A DNA stretch of 64,000 nt, taken from NCBI GenBank assembly GCA_018435605.1, contig JAHDNF010000006.1, forward strand, positions 62,001-126,000. The letters are read 5' to 3'. The position numbers and the translations under genes were made by a program. Under the pieces are notes generated by a model. That model did no database searches. It was not told the origin of the DNA and saw only the letters and a program-made list of their open reading frames with translations. The stretch is from a bacterium (GTDB lineage Bacteria > Auribacterota > Auribacteria > Auribacterales > Auribacteraceae). Shown here one piece after another: positions 9,491 to 18,831 of this stretch; position 1 is the stretch's first letter; every line of letters starts with the position of its first letter.

Positions 9491-10510
9491 GTGAACAGAA
9501 AGACATTCAAAACGTACTTGATTACAGGTGCGACCGGTCTGGTAGGTAGTCATCTGGCTGAATTTCTTGTGCGCAATGGACAGAAAGTGCGCTGTTTTGT
9601 GCGTCCTAACAGCGATATTTCGTTCCTCAATACTTTGCAGGTAGAAATAATTCAAGGCGACTTGACAAAGGCTGTTTCACTCGACAGGGCGGTTTCCGGA
9701 GTTGACGTGGTGTTTCACTGTGCGGCGATGGTATCCGATTGGGCAGACCGTGATACTATGGTTAGGGTCAATGTGGGCGGAACACGCAATATTGTCGATG
9801 CCTGTCTGAAGCATAAAGTGCAAAGGTTTGTGATGGTCAGTTCGCTTGCGGTTCTCGGTATGGATAAACAGATAAACGCCAATGAAACCGCTCCTTATGT
9901 GTATACGGGCGATAATTATAATTATACCAAGATAGAATCTGAGAAACTGGTTATGCAGATGCATAGGGAACAGAATCTGCCGGCGGTTATTGTTCGTCCG
10001 CCGTATATATACGGTCCTCGGGACAGGCAGTTGCTTCCTCGCGTGGTATCTTTTTTGAAAGATGGGAAATTTGTTTTTATCGGTGCTGGTGAAAACCCTA
10101 TAAGTCTTGTATACGTTAAAAATCTGGTTTATGCTTTATGTCTTGCCAGTGAGCGTGATAAAGCAGTCGGGCAGATATATCATATTACAGATGGGCAAGA
10201 TATAAGCCGCAGAGAGTTTATCGGTACGCTGGCGAAAAAACTGGGGTATGCGGAGCCGTCGAAGTCTGTGCCTGTGGCGCTGGCTAAGATAATGTGTCCT
10301 GTTCTTGAGGGTATAAATAAGTTGACCCGCTCCAAAACACCGCCTCTGCTAAATAAGTTCCGCATGAAGTTTTTGGATACGTATCTGACGTTTGATATAT
10401 CCAAAGCCCGAAATGAGTTGGGTTACAAACCTGAATACTCGTTTGATTCTGCGCTCGATGAGACAGTCGCATGGTTCCGTAATGAGGAATTTGTTTCTGC
10501 CGGCGTTTAG
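9491..10510 (+). CDS. Extended SDR: NAD(P)-dependent epimerase/dehydratase, 3-beta-HSD-like
   Basis: 339 residues with a GTG start preceded by AAAGGAGAT. The nucleotide-binding turn is GATGLVGSHLA (GxxGxxG), the acidic/phosphate region VRCFVRPNSD follows, and the catalytic set is VSSLAVLG, then YNYTKIESEK (YxxxK). PPYIYGPRD is the usual SDR P-x-x-v-Y-G-P motif. The C-terminal half resembles the 3-beta-hydroxysteroid dehydrogenase/dihydroflavonol reductase group more than the sugar-nucleotide epimerases. The substrate is not predictable. It is followed after 15 bp by the cell-wall amidase gene. Confidence 0.85.
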   Translation: MNRKTFKTYLITGATGLVGSHLAEFLVRNGQKVRCFVRPNSDISFLNTLQVEIIQGDLTKAVSLDRAVSGVDVVFHCAAMVSDWADRDTMVRVNVGGTRNIVDACLKHKVQRFVMVSSLAVLGMDKQINANETAPYVYTGDNYNYTKIESEKLVMQMHREQNLPAVIVRPPYIYGPRDRQLLPRVVSFLKDGKFVFIGAGENPISLVYVKNLVYALCLASERDKAVGQIYHITDGQDISRREFIGTLAKKLGYAEPSKSVPVALAKIMCPVLEGINKLTRSKTPPLLNKFRMKFLDTYLTFDISKARNELGYKPEYSFDSALDETVAWFRNEEFVSAGV

Positions 10511-10525
10511 TGTAAGGAGTGTCCG

Positions 10526-11308
10526 ATGAAAAAATTTCCGCTAGTTTTTCTTATTATCGTGTTAGTTGCGCAGACAGTTCAGGAGTTTGTGTCGGCTGAA
10601 GAATTTGAATATGATCAGTTCAAAGCTTTTGTGATTCTGGATCCGGGACACGGCGGCAAGGATTCCGGTGCTGTATCTCCGTCAGGCATACTTGAAAAAA
10701 ATGTTACTTTGAGTATTGCGCAAAAAGTCGCGAGGCGTTTAAGTGAATACGGTGTTTCTGTGCTACTTACACGTACCGACGACCGGTTTTTGTCTTTAAA
10801 GGAACGCAACCTATTTATAAAGAAACATCGTCCTGATCTTTCCATTAGTATTCACGCTAATTCATCTCCTTATCCGCATGTCAAAGGTTTTGAGAGTTTT
10901 ATGTATTTCAAACAGAAAAAAACCGGTTTTCTTCTTTGTTCCGTTGAAGATTTAGATCCCGGCAGGTTTTTGTATCCGATGTCCGTATCCGGACAGGCGC
11001 GGGAAAACAGGTGTATGCAACTTGCTTATTTTATCCATCGTAAGACCATACAGTTAACAGGCGCTAACGACAGGGGGGTTAAATCGGGTAATTTTTACGT
11101 TATCAAGCATAATCAATCGCCCTCGTTGCTTGTGGAAACAGGATTTTTATCTAACCGGCGGGAAAGCGAAAAACTCGCTCAGCATGAGTATCAGGAAAAG
11201 CTGGCGCAGGGATTGGCTGACGGCTCTATGCTTGCCATGTTCGGTAAAGTCAACGCATTATCGGTAATAGCAGTTCCAAATAAAGAAAAGCCTAACGATA
11301 GCAGATAA
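10526..11308 (+). CDS. N-acetylmuramoyl-L-alanine amidase (amidase_3, AmiC type)
   Basis: 260 residues with an N-terminal signal peptide ending near VSAEE. The zinc amidase_3 fold spans about 32-240: ILDPGHGGKDSGA supplies the first His, GILEKNVTLSIA the Glu ligand, LSISIHANSSP the second His, and LVETGFLSN the catalytic Glu. It cleaves the amide between muramic acid and the stem peptide in the periplasm, usually for daughter-cell separation. There is no AMIN or SPOR domain, so this is a minimal version. About 40 residues between SIHAN and the C-terminal motif form the usual regulatory insert. Confidence 0.92.
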   Translation: MKKFPLVFLIIVLVAQTVQEFVSAEEFEYDQFKAFVILDPGHGGKDSGAVSPSGILEKNVTLSIAQKVARRLSEYGVSVLLTRTDDRFLSLKERNLFIKKHRPDLSISIHANSSPYPHVKGFESFMYFKQKKTGFLLCSVEDLDPGRFLYPMSVSGQARENRCMQLAYFIHRKTIQLTGANDRGVKSGNFYVIKHNQSPSLLVETGFLSNRRESEKLAQHEYQEKLAQGLADGSMLAMFGKVNALSVIAVPNKEKPNDSR

Positions 11309-11315
11309 TAACATT

Positions 11316-12158
11316 ATGCGCACAGTTCCCACTTCAGATATAAGAGATGTTATAGCAGAGATTGCCGTAAAAGCATGTATGGAAGTAGACGTATCGGTTA
11401 CCGATTCGTTCGCTAAAGCTCTTAAGACTGAAACTAGCGAGTTGGGGTCTTATGTTCTTAACCAACTTATAGATAACTACGATATAGCAAAACGCGAACG
11501 TATTCCCATTTGTCAGGATACAGGTATGGTAACGGTATTCTGTTCTGTAGGGCAGGATGTGCATCTTAGCGGAGATCCTGTCGAAGATATGATAAACGAA
11601 GGAATTCGTATCGGCTATGAAAAGGGATACCTGCGCAAGTCTGTTGTCCGCGACCCGATAGACAGGGTAAATACCGGAGACAACACCCCTGCGGTCATCC
11701 ATTACCGTATTGTCCCGGGTGATAAGGTAACGGTAACGGTAGTTCCGAAAGGAGCCGGTTGTGAGAATATGTCTAAGTTAACGATTCTCAAACCTACGCA
11801 GGAATTATCCGACGTGAAATCTTTTGTTAAAAAATCTGTGTTTGAGGCGGGAGCAAACGCTTGCCCGCCGTTTTTTATAGGGGTGGGAATCGGCGGTAAT
11901 TTCGAAAAAGTGGCGATTTTGGCAAAAGAAGCGGTTACTCTGCCGTTCACCGAGCGAAGCGAAATACCGTATGTGGCTAAATTGGAAGACGAACTTCTTG
12001 CGGAAATCAATGAACTGAACTTAGGTCCGCAGGGCTTTGGCGGCAAAACCACGGCTCTGGGATTGCGTGTGCTGGTGTATCCTACGCATATAGCGTCATT
12101 GCCTGTGGCTGTGAATATATCTTGCCATGCGGTTCGCCATGAGAAGGCTGTGATTTAG
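11316..12158 (+). CDS. Class I fumarate hydratase, alpha subunit
   Basis: 280 residues, matching the N-terminal half of [4Fe-4S] fumarases and of L-tartrate dehydratase alpha. Cluster ligands are visible in ICQDTGM, GAGCENMS and ANACPPFFIG. Other family segments: VVRDPIDRVNTGDNTPAVIH and GPQGFGGKTTALGL. With the beta subunit it interconverts fumarate and malate in the cytoplasm; the exposed cluster is oxygen-labile, fitting an anaerobe. The beta gene follows after 17 bp. L-tartrate dehydratase is the main alternative, but fumarase is the default for a two-subunit set without tartrate genes. The start has only a weak ribosome site. Confidence 0.9.
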   Translation: MRTVPTSDIRDVIAEIAVKACMEVDVSVTDSFAKALKTETSELGSYVLNQLIDNYDIAKRERIPICQDTGMVTVFCSVGQDVHLSGDPVEDMINEGIRIGYEKGYLRKSVVRDPIDRVNTGDNTPAVIHYRIVPGDKVTVTVVPKGAGCENMSKLTILKPTQELSDVKSFVKKSVFEAGANACPPFFIGVGIGGNFEKVAILAKEAVTLPFTERSEIPYVAKLEDELLAEINELNLGPQGFGGKTTALGLRVLVYPTHIASLPVAVNISCHAVRHEKAVI

Positions 12159-12175
12159 GAGAGCGACGTATCACT

Positions 12176-12715
12176 ATGGAAGTCATTAATATAACAACGC
12201 CGTTAACTACTGATATGGCACGACAGCTTCAGGCAGGACAACTTCTGCTTATAAGCGGAACTATATATACTGCTCGCGACGCGGCACATAAAAGGTTAAT
12301 GGGAATGCTTGATCGTGGCGAAGAAAGTCCTTTTCCCCTGAAAAATCAAATTGTGTATTACGCAGGTCCGACGCCTCCCGCTCCGGGTGCGGTTGTCGGG
12401 TCTATCGGGCCTACGAGCGGATATAGGATGGATGCGTTTGCGCCTCGTTTATATAAACTGGGGGTTACGGCAAGTATGGGCAAAGGGGGCAGATCGTTGG
12501 AAGTTGTTGCTTCGCTGAAACAATACGGTGCTGTGTATCTTGCCGCAATAGGTGGATTGGGGGCATTATTATCTAAACATGTAACGGCTGTTGAAATGGT
12601 TGCATTCGAAGATTTAGGTACGGAGGCGGTAAGAAAACTTACAGTAGAAAAATTTCCGGCAATAGTTGCTATAGATTCAAAAGGGGTCAGTGTTTACGAA
12701 AGGAATTCAGTATGA
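12176..12715 (+). CDS. Class I fumarate hydratase, beta subunit
   Basis: 179 residues, the swivelling C-terminal domain of class I fumarase as a separate chain. Motifs: LISGTIYTARDAAHKRL, YYAGPTPPAPGAVVGSIGP and SGYRMDAFAP, and a late FPAIVAIDSKGVSVYE. It closes over the iron-sulfur active site of the alpha subunit. The split-subunit layout is typical of archaea and many anaerobic bacteria. The stop overlaps the aminotransferase start by 4 bp (ATGA), implying coupled translation. Confidence 0.9.
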   Translation: MEVINITTPLTTDMARQLQAGQLLLISGTIYTARDAAHKRLMGMLDRGEESPFPLKNQIVYYAGPTPPAPGAVVGSIGPTSGYRMDAFAPRLYKLGVTASMGKGGRSLEVVASLKQYGAVYLAAIGGLGALLSKHVTAVEMVAFEDLGTEAVRKLTVEKFPAIVAIDSKGVSVYERNSV

Positions 12716-13827
12716 AGATAGCGTCTCGTATGGGTTTGATTGATTCTTCAGGAATACGAAAAATTTTTGATCTGGCAAAAAATTTATCCGATCCGATAAA
12801 TCTGAGTATCGGCCAGCCGGATTTCGATGTGCCCGAACCGATAAAGCAAGCGGCGTGCAAAGCCATAGAGCAAGGGCATAACCGCTATACGCTGACGCAA
12901 GGCATACCGGAGTTGCGCGAACGGATAAAAATACATATTGAAGCAAAAAAACATGCGTCTGTGGAAGAAGTGCTTATAACTAGCGGTGTTTCGGGCGGAA
13001 TATTTTTGTCTTTTATCGCTTTGCTTGAGGCCGGCGACGAGATTATCGTTCCGGATCCGTATTTTGTCATGTATAAGCATCTTACTAGATTGCTTGGCGC
13101 TACGCCGGTATATCTTGATCTCGAAGAAGATTTTTCGCTTGATCCTAAAAAGCTGGAAAAACTGATTACTCCCAGAACTAAGGCGTTGATTTTGAATTCG
13201 CCATCCAACCCGACCGGTACAGTCATACCGAAGGATACTCTGCGGGAAATAGCGGAAATCGCTCGCAAATGGGGAATAGTAATCATATCGGATGAAATTT
13301 ACGACGGGTTTGTATACGAGAAAGACTACGAAAGTATCGCTAAATATTATCCTGATACGCTGATACTTGCCGGATTTTCCAAAGAGTACGCCATGACAGG
13401 ATGGCGTTTGGGGTATGCCGCCGGTCCTGCGAAACTGGTAAATGAGATGATAAAACTACAGCAATATACATTCGTATGTGCGCCCTCGATGGTTCAGTAT
13501 GCCGGCCTTGCGGCTCTTGATTTCGATACGGAATCATTTAGGAAAGAATATGTAGCCAAACGTGATATAATATATAACGGCCTGAAAGATAAATTTCAGG
13601 TAACCAAACCTGACGGCGCGTTTTATATTTACCCTAAAGCCCCGGGCGGAAGCGGCACGGCATTTGTCACTAAAGCTATAGAAAATAATCTGCTGATTAT
13701 ACCGGGCAACGTGTTTTCAGAGCATGACACCCATTTTCGTATTTCATTTGCGGCGTCGCAAGAGACTCTGTACAGAGGGATCGAGGTTTTAAACCGGCTG
13801 GCTGGCCAGTTTTGTGGAGGGAAATAG
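12712..13827 (+). CDS. PLP-dependent aminotransferase class I/II (aspartate aminotransferase-like)
   Basis: 371 residues, fold-type I. Key stretches: LSIGQPDFDVPEPIK, the NSPSNPTGT motif, SDEIYDGFVYE (Asp for the PLP ring nitrogen), and GFSKEYAMTGWRLGY containing the Schiff-base Lys and the phosphate-binding Arg. A late RISFAAS supplies the substrate-carboxylate Arg. It most resembles the I-gamma aspartate/aromatic aminotransferases. Coupling to fumarase suggests traffic between oxaloacetate/aspartate and malate/fumarate, but that link is inferred from position. Confidence 0.9.
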   Translation: MKIASRMGLIDSSGIRKIFDLAKNLSDPINLSIGQPDFDVPEPIKQAACKAIEQGHNRYTLTQGIPELRERIKIHIEAKKHASVEEVLITSGVSGGIFLSFIALLEAGDEIIVPDPYFVMYKHLTRLLGATPVYLDLEEDFSLDPKKLEKLITPRTKALILNSPSNPTGTVIPKDTLREIAEIARKWGIVIISDEIYDGFVYEKDYESIAKYYPDTLILAGFSKEYAMTGWRLGYAAGPAKLVNEMIKLQQYTFVCAPSMVQYAGLAALDFDTESFRKEYVAKRDIIYNGLKDKFQVTKPDGAFYIYPKAPGGSGTAFVTKAIENNLLIIPGNVFSEHDTHFRISFAASQETLYRGIEVLNRLAGQFCGGK

Positions 13828-13829
13828 GA

Positions 13830-14351
13830 GTGAAATGTACTCAATGTCAGACAGATTTACAGGCGAAAGATTATAAAGGAATACTAATCAATCAATGTCT
13901 TTCTTGTGAAGGTTTGTGGTTGCGCAAAGACGAATTTCGTGAACTGAAAGATAAAACAGACGAGTTTCTCTGCTGGCTCGATTTTGATTTATGGGAGAAA
14001 TCTGAACATCATACCATGAAAAAAACCGACAAGCCCTGTCCGGTATGCGCTAAGCCGATGTATGATGTCGAGTACCGCGACTCGCACATCGTACTGCCGG
14101 TTTGTATTCCATGCAAGGGTGTGTGGTTGAGCAAAGAAACGCAGGAGAGCCTGTTTTCTTATCTGGAATCGGTCATAACCGGAGAAACGGTTACCGGATA
14201 CTTGAAAGAATTCGGACATGAAGTCATATCCGGCAAAGATTCGCTGAAAAAAGAACTGCACGATTTAAAAACAATTCTTGTCCTTATAGAATATCGGATA
14301 TTCTCGCGGTTTCCCTCACTCGAACGGATTTTAACAGGATTTCCTAAGTAA
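13830..14351 (+). CDS. Double TFIIB-type zinc-ribbon protein
   Basis: 173 residues from GTG 13830, which sits nine bases after GGAGG; the TTG at 13812 would overlap the upstream gene and places the site badly. Two zf-TFIIB repeats are clear: CTQCQTDL...CLSCEGLWLRKDEF at the N-terminus and CPVCAKPM...CIPCKGVWLSKETQ around 67-105, each with paired CxxC and the G-x-W-L signature. A helical tail follows. Such proteins are small cytoplasmic zinc-binding proteins with no settled function. Confidence 0.8.
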   Translation: MKCTQCQTDLQAKDYKGILINQCLSCEGLWLRKDEFRELKDKTDEFLCWLDFDLWEKSEHHTMKKTDKPCPVCAKPMYDVEYRDSHIVLPVCIPCKGVWLSKETQESLFSYLESVITGETVTGYLKEFGHEVISGKDSLKKELHDLKTILVLIEYRIFSRFPSLERILTGFPK

Positions 14352-14353
14352 TT

Positions 14354-15565
14354 ATGGCAAAGGCAGGTAACAAAAACGTTTATATTGTTGTGGCATTAAT
14401 TATCGTTGTTGTTGTCTGCGCGATAATCTATGGGGTATTGAACAAAATAGATACGCCGCTTTTGCCTTCCACACAAATGCAGGATTTGCTTAACAAGGCG
14501 CTTGTAACAAGAAAACCTATGATTTTTTTTATATATCTGCCGGATGAAAAAAATGTATGGGATGAAACTCTTGCCGATCAACAATTTGCCGGTACTTTTG
14601 AAAAGATTCTGACGTACAAGGAGCCGGTTTCGTTTTTTCTTAAAACCAAGTGGAATCAGCAGATCAAATCATTGACCGTACCGGCGATTCTTGCGGTCGA
14701 TTATCGAAATCGGTTTATCAGGTTACAGGAAGGAATACCCTCCTCGGAAGAATTGCGCAGTATATTCGCTGATGTATTATTACATCATGAACTTATGGTC
14801 GCTCAGGATATAGCGGCAAAGAAAGAATTGGATAAACTTAAATCAATCGTCGAAAATCAGCAATATATTGATGCTATGGATAGATTGAGAACGTTTCTTA
14901 TGGTCTATGAAAATACCGAATGCGAAGTTCAGGCGCGCGATCTGTTGAACGATGTATCAGTAAAACCACAAGTTATAGAGTATTTGCGTTCAAATAGAGA
15001 CGCCGCTAACCGAAAAGTTTTGTTGCACAAAGCGCAGGAGGATTTTAGATACAAACGATATTTCAATGCCGACAGGGCAATATCGTTTTTGGTACAGCAT
15101 TTTCCAAACAGTGAAGAAGCGCAAGCCGCCAGCGAGATAAAACAGCAGATAGATACTATTGCCCGTGATGAATTCAGGGAAGCGACGGACTTGTATAACC
15201 GTAAGCAGTATTATCAGGCGTACGAAAAATATCTTTCTTTGCATCAGAAATTTCAGGGTACACACTGGGACGTGTATATATCCGGCAAGATCCAACAGAT
15301 GGATGCCGATCCTGCGTTTGCCACGTACAAGGAAAGGCTTGTTAAAGATCGTGAGGCGGAAGGAATATTCAACCGCGCAGAACAGTTGTTTGAACAGGAA
15401 CAGTGGGATCAGGCAGAACAGTTTTATAATACAGTACTTAGATTTCATCCGAAATCGCGATACGCTTTTCGTTCGAAACAGCGCATTGAGGAGATGAATA
15501 CCCTTAGATACAGCAAGCCTTCAAAGAAAACCGACGACACATCCATTGACGCAAAGGAGGAATAA
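14354..15565 (+). CDS. Membrane-anchored thioredoxin-like/TPR protein
   Basis: 403 residues. Residues about 8-30 form one membrane anchor (VYIVVALIIVVVVCAIIYGV). About 40-135 resemble a thioredoxin-like fold: KPMIFFIYLPDEKNVWDETL, a mid-domain PAILAVDYRNRFIRLQEG, and the cis-Pro-like T-V-P-A; there is no CxxC, so it would not be a thiol oxidoreductase. From about 150 on the protein is helical with TPR-like units (QYIDAMDRLRTFLMVYENTE; RKQYYQAYEKYLSLHQKF; QWDQAEQFYNTVLRFHPKS). Probably a periplasm-facing scaffold. The stop shares bases with the ndk start (TAATG). Confidence 0.6.
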   Translation: MAKAGNKNVYIVVALIIVVVVCAIIYGVLNKIDTPLLPSTQMQDLLNKALVTRKPMIFFIYLPDEKNVWDETLADQQFAGTFEKILTYKEPVSFFLKTKWNQQIKSLTVPAILAVDYRNRFIRLQEGIPSSEELRSIFADVLLHHELMVAQDIAAKKELDKLKSIVENQQYIDAMDRLRTFLMVYENTECEVQARDLLNDVSVKPQVIEYLRSNRDAANRKVLLHKAQEDFRYKRYFNADRAISFLVQHFPNSEEAQAASEIKQQIDTIARDEFREATDLYNRKQYYQAYEKYLSLHQKFQGTHWDVYISGKIQQMDADPAFATYKERLVKDREAEGIFNRAEQLFEQEQWDQAEQFYNTVLRFHPKSRYAFRSKQRIEEMNTLRYSKPSKKTDDTSIDAKEE

Positions 15566-16023
15566 TGCGCCAACGAACCCTGATAATCCTGAAACCCGAT
15601 TCATATCAACGCAAATTGATCGGTACATTGCTGGAACGTATTGAGCAGAAAGGCTTCAAACTTGCCGGAATGAAACTCATGGTCATATCTGAAGAACTTG
15701 CGCAACAGCATTACGCTATCCATAAAGGCAAGCATTTCTATGGCGATCTGATAGCTTATATAACTTCCGGACCGGTAGTTGTGGTCGCTGTCGAAGGAGA
15801 GAGCGCCATAGCGGTTATGCGTAAAGTAGTTGGCGCTACAGCTGGTTTCGACGCTCAACCCGGGACTATTCGCGGTGATTTCAGTATCAGCCTGCGGTAT
15901 AATCTGATTCATGCATCGGACAGTGAAGAGTCAGCTGAACGTGAGATCAATATTTTTTTCAAGCAGGAAGAGCTTATAGACACTGTGCCAGTCATTCACA
16001 GTTGGATTGAGGGCGGCGAATAA
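15565..16023 (+). CDS. ndk: Nucleoside diphosphate kinase
   Basis: 152 residues, slightly longer than the usual 140-150. RTLIILKPDSYQRKLIG opens the fold, GPVVVVAVEGESAI covers the nucleotide-site strand, PGTIRGDFSIS contains the conserved Arg, and NLIHASDSEESAEREI carries the catalytic His that forms the phospho-intermediate (HASDS in place of the common HGSDS). It balances NTP and dNTP pools. AGGAGG precedes the start, which overlaps the upstream TAA. Confidence 0.95.
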   Translation: MRQRTLIILKPDSYQRKLIGTLLERIEQKGFKLAGMKLMVISEELAQQHYAIHKGKHFYGDLIAYITSGPVVVVAVEGESAIAVMRKVVGATAGFDAQPGTIRGDFSISLRYNLIHASDSEESAEREINIFFKQEELIDTVPVIHSWIEGGE

Positions 16024-16049
16024 CGTTTTTTCAAGCAGGACAGATAATC

Positions 16050-16301
16050 TTATTTTTTCGTGGGGAATAATTTTGCGCCGATATGTTTGAAAAGCATCAG
16101 TTCTCCGACTTCCGATCCTTCTATTTTGTGCCCGATGATTTGTATTGCATAACCGCCAACGAATAAAAGAATACCTGTTATGACATAACCTGAAAAAGCC
16201 ACGCCTCCGCCTATGAATGTTGCCGGAATACCGATAATATGCAGGATTGCGTTTATAGGGTGACTGTGTCTTGAAACCCATTTTTCGATGATTGTTTTCA
16301 T
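16050..16301 (-). CDS. Small Mpo1-like (DUF962) membrane protein
   Basis: 83 residues from the ATG at 16301, which has GAGG seven bases upstream; an ATG five codons earlier has no good site. WVSRHSHPINAILHIIGIP carries the H-x-x-N...H pattern of the Mpo1/DUF962 family, followed by two hydrophobic segments with GHKIEGSEVG (a second His motif) between them and the tail. Yeast Mpo1 is an Fe(II)-dependent dioxygenase acting on 2-hydroxy fatty acids; bacterial members are uncharacterised. Here the protein is about half the size of yeast Mpo1. Confidence 0.65.
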   Translation of the reverse strand: MKTIIEKWVSRHSHPINAILHIIGIPATFIGGGVAFSGYVITGILLFVGGYAIQIIGHKIEGSEVGELMLFKHIGAKLFPTKK

Positions 16302-16343
16302 TTTAGCACCTCTCATGGTTTAGTGTTGTTACTGCTATATTAT

Positions 16344-16384
16344 AAAAAAAGCCCCTCTTTTCGCAACGATAAAGAGGGGCTTTT
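16344..16384 (-). terminator. Rho-independent terminator of nrdJ
   Basis: GCCCCTCTTT (16351-16360) and AAAGAGGGGC (16371-16380) form a perfect 10-bp stem. Read leftwards the stem is followed by seven Ts (16350-16344), so it terminates nrdJ, whose stop is at 16400. Four Ts on the other side could give weak stopping of + strand transcription. Confidence 0.88.
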
Positions 16385-16399
16385 GCAGTTGTTTTTTTG

Positions 16400-18772
16400 C
16401 TAGCATTTAGAATAGCCGCAACTATAACACTTTACACAACCTTCTTCAAAGACAAGTTGCTCACTGCATTCAGGGCATTTTATCTTGAATGCGTTTGTTC
16501 CGTTTGTGGGAGCTGAGCCGTTGTCATTCCATTCGTTGCTGTTTTGCAAAAGATTGAAGTCTATTTTCCCAAGCAGAAGGTTTTGTATACCGAACATTTT
16601 CTTTGCCGAGGTATATTTCTTGATAGCCTTGGCGAGTCCGTCTGCAAGTGAGATAACCCTTCCGTCTTTGCTAGGTACAGAAAGGCTCGATCCGATTCCG
16701 TCGAGCTGACGCAATGCCAGTTTCAATGATCCTCCGCAACGCAGGAACAAAGACAGCATTCTGCAGATCGCTTCTAGGTCGCTGTTTGCGACATCGCCGC
16801 CTTTGCCGAGTTGTGCGAACACTTCGCGTTCGATACCTGTATCTGGTTCTACGCTTATCTTGACATGCATGTTGCCGAACGGTGTTTTCTGACGTATGCG
16901 CAAACATGACATAATTTCCGGTATGGAAATAGGGGTTACTTTGCGCAGATCTTTAGGGGGGTCTTCTTTTTTCTTTTTATCGTGCGCCATGGGCTGATTG
17001 AGCCTGCAACCGTCGCGGTATACGGTTACGCCTTTGACTTCATACTTGAACGCGAGTCTGTATAGATTATCTACCTGTTCTTTGGTAGCGTCATTATGAA
17101 AATTAATTGTTTTTGATATGCTCGAATCGCAGTTGCGCTGGAATGCCGCCTGCATCTTGATATGCCATTCGGGTGTTATATCATGAGCGGTGACAAACAC
17201 CTGTTTTACGTCGTCCGGTATTTCGTCAAATTTGTGAAGCGGTTCGCCTTGTGCTATTTTGTTGAGCAATTCTTCCGAATAAAACCCTCGTTTTTTGGAT
17301 ACCTCTAAAAACTGTTCATTAACTTCTATCATTTTTTGCCCGTTTAGCACATGCCTGAAAAACGCAAGTGAAAAAAGCGGTTCGATGCCGCTGGAGCAGT
17401 TGGCTATAATGCTTATTGTGCCGGTAGGGGCGACTGTGGTAGTGGCGGCATTTCGCATATTGCGTTTATATTTAGAATCCCATATACTATCTTTCCAATT
17501 CGGGAACGCCCCTTTGAGATTTGCCAATTCTTCGGATGCGTTATGGCTTTCGTCATTCACGAATTGCATTATCTGTTCGCCGAACTTTACCGCTTCGTCA
17601 GAATCGTATTGCAGGTTCATCTTGAACAAAGCGTCCGCGAATCCCATTACGCCCAGTCCGATTTTGCGGTTGGCTTTGCACATTTCCTCTATCTTTGGCA
17701 GAGGGTATTTGTTGACGTCGATTACGTTATCCAGAAACCGAGTAGCCAAATGGATTGCTTCTTTGAACTCTGAAAAATCAAAATACGGTTTGTTGTCTTT
17801 GGTATGGACAAATTTTCCAAGATTCAGACTGCCGAGGTTGCATGCCTCATAAGGGAGTAGAGGTTGTTCTCCGCATGGATTGGTTGCGGTGATTCGACCG
17901 AGTTTGGGGGTAGGGTTGTCGCGGTTGATGCGGTCGATGAATATCAATCCCGGTTCGCCGGTTGCCCACGCGCAATCGACTATCAGGTTGAATATTTCTT
18001 TTACAGTCCAGAATGTATCCGGTTTGTCTTCGTGGGGCAGATTATACTTTTCGCCGGAGCGAGGGTTGATAACCTCATGGGGTGAGTTAGGGGAGTCTGT
18101 TAATTTTTTCATGTAAGCGTCGGGAATACTTACCGACAGGTTGAAATTTGTCAGTTTGGTCAGGTCTTGTTTTATGTTGATGAAGTTAATTATATCCGGA
18201 TGGGTAATATTCATTATACCCATGTTTGCGCCACGGCGGAAAGCGCCCTGTTGAATGGCTTCGGTTGCTTCAGAAAAAACCTTTAGAAATGACAACGGGC
18301 CGGATGTAGAGCCGCCTGAACTGGTTACTATGTCGCCGTTGGGACGTAAATTTGAAAAATCGAATCCGGTTCCGCCGCCGGCTTTTTGAATAAGCGCCGT
18401 GTTTTTGATTGTGGAGAAGATGCCGTCTATACTGTCGTCTATAGGAAGCACAAAACAGGCGCTGAGCATGCCCATGCTTCTGCCGGCGTTCATCAAAGTC
18501 GGCGAGTTAGGCATGAATTTGCCGGATACCATGAGATTGTAGAAATGTATTTCCAACTCGTCTGCCAGATCGTTATCTATGTTTAACCCCATTCTTTCAG
18601 CGTCCGCTACCGTTTTGGCGACACGGTAAAACAGATCTTCTGGCATTTCTATCACATTTTTTTCCTGATCTTTTTTTAGGTATCGGGCGTTTAGAACCTT
18701 TTGTCCGTTTTCAGTGAGCAGAAGGTTTTCACGTTTAACGGCCGGTTTTCTCGATTTTACTGCGGACGGCAT
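16400..18772 (-). CDS. nrdJ: Adenosylcobalamin-dependent (class II) ribonucleotide reductase
   Basis: 790 residues from the ATG at 18772, which follows GGAGG; an 80-codon upstream extension of the frame crosses the promoter and is not coding. Family landmarks: FMPNSPTLMNAG, LSACFVLPIDDS, KAGGGTGFDFSNLRP, NPCGEQPLLPYEACNLGS (active-site Cys with the Asn and Glu of the radical site), ATTTVAPTGTISIIANCSSG. A C-terminal Zn ribbon, CPECSEQ...CYSCGYSKC, replaces the usual tail. It makes deoxynucleotides with a B12-derived radical and needs no oxygen. A tandem NrdR operator lies upstream, and a cobalamin adenosyltransferase is encoded at 61627. Confidence 0.95.
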   Translation of the reverse strand: MPSAVKSRKPAVKRENLLLTENGQKVLNARYLKKDQEKNVIEMPEDLFYRVAKTVADAERMGLNIDNDLADELEIHFYNLMVSGKFMPNSPTLMNAGRSMGMLSACFVLPIDDSIDGIFSTIKNTALIQKAGGGTGFDFSNLRPNGDIVTSSGGSTSGPLSFLKVFSEATEAIQQGAFRRGANMGIMNITHPDIINFINIKQDLTKLTNFNLSVSIPDAYMKKLTDSPNSPHEVINPRSGEKYNLPHEDKPDTFWTVKEIFNLIVDCAWATGEPGLIFIDRINRDNPTPKLGRITATNPCGEQPLLPYEACNLGSLNLGKFVHTKDNKPYFDFSEFKEAIHLATRFLDNVIDVNKYPLPKIEEMCKANRKIGLGVMGFADALFKMNLQYDSDEAVKFGEQIMQFVNDESHNASEELANLKGAFPNWKDSIWDSKYKRNMRNAATTTVAPTGTISIIANCSSGIEPLFSLAFFRHVLNGQKMIEVNEQFLEVSKKRGFYSEELLNKIAQGEPLHKFDEIPDDVKQVFVTAHDITPEWHIKMQAAFQRNCDSSISKTINFHNDATKEQVDNLYRLAFKYEVKGVTVYRDGCRLNQPMAHDKKKKEDPPKDLRKVTPISIPEIMSCLRIRQKTPFGNMHVKISVEPDTGIEREVFAQLGKGGDVANSDLEAICRMLSLFLRCGGSLKLALRQLDGIGSSLSVPSKDGRVISLADGLAKAIKKYTSAKKMFGIQNLLLGKIDFNLLQNSNEWNDNGSAPTNGTNAFKIKCPECSEQLVFEEGCVKCYSCGYSKC

Positions 18773-18831
18773 AATTTTTCCTCCATTTATCATGTGGGTT
18801 ATTAGTGGTTGGAACATCCAAGACGGGATAA

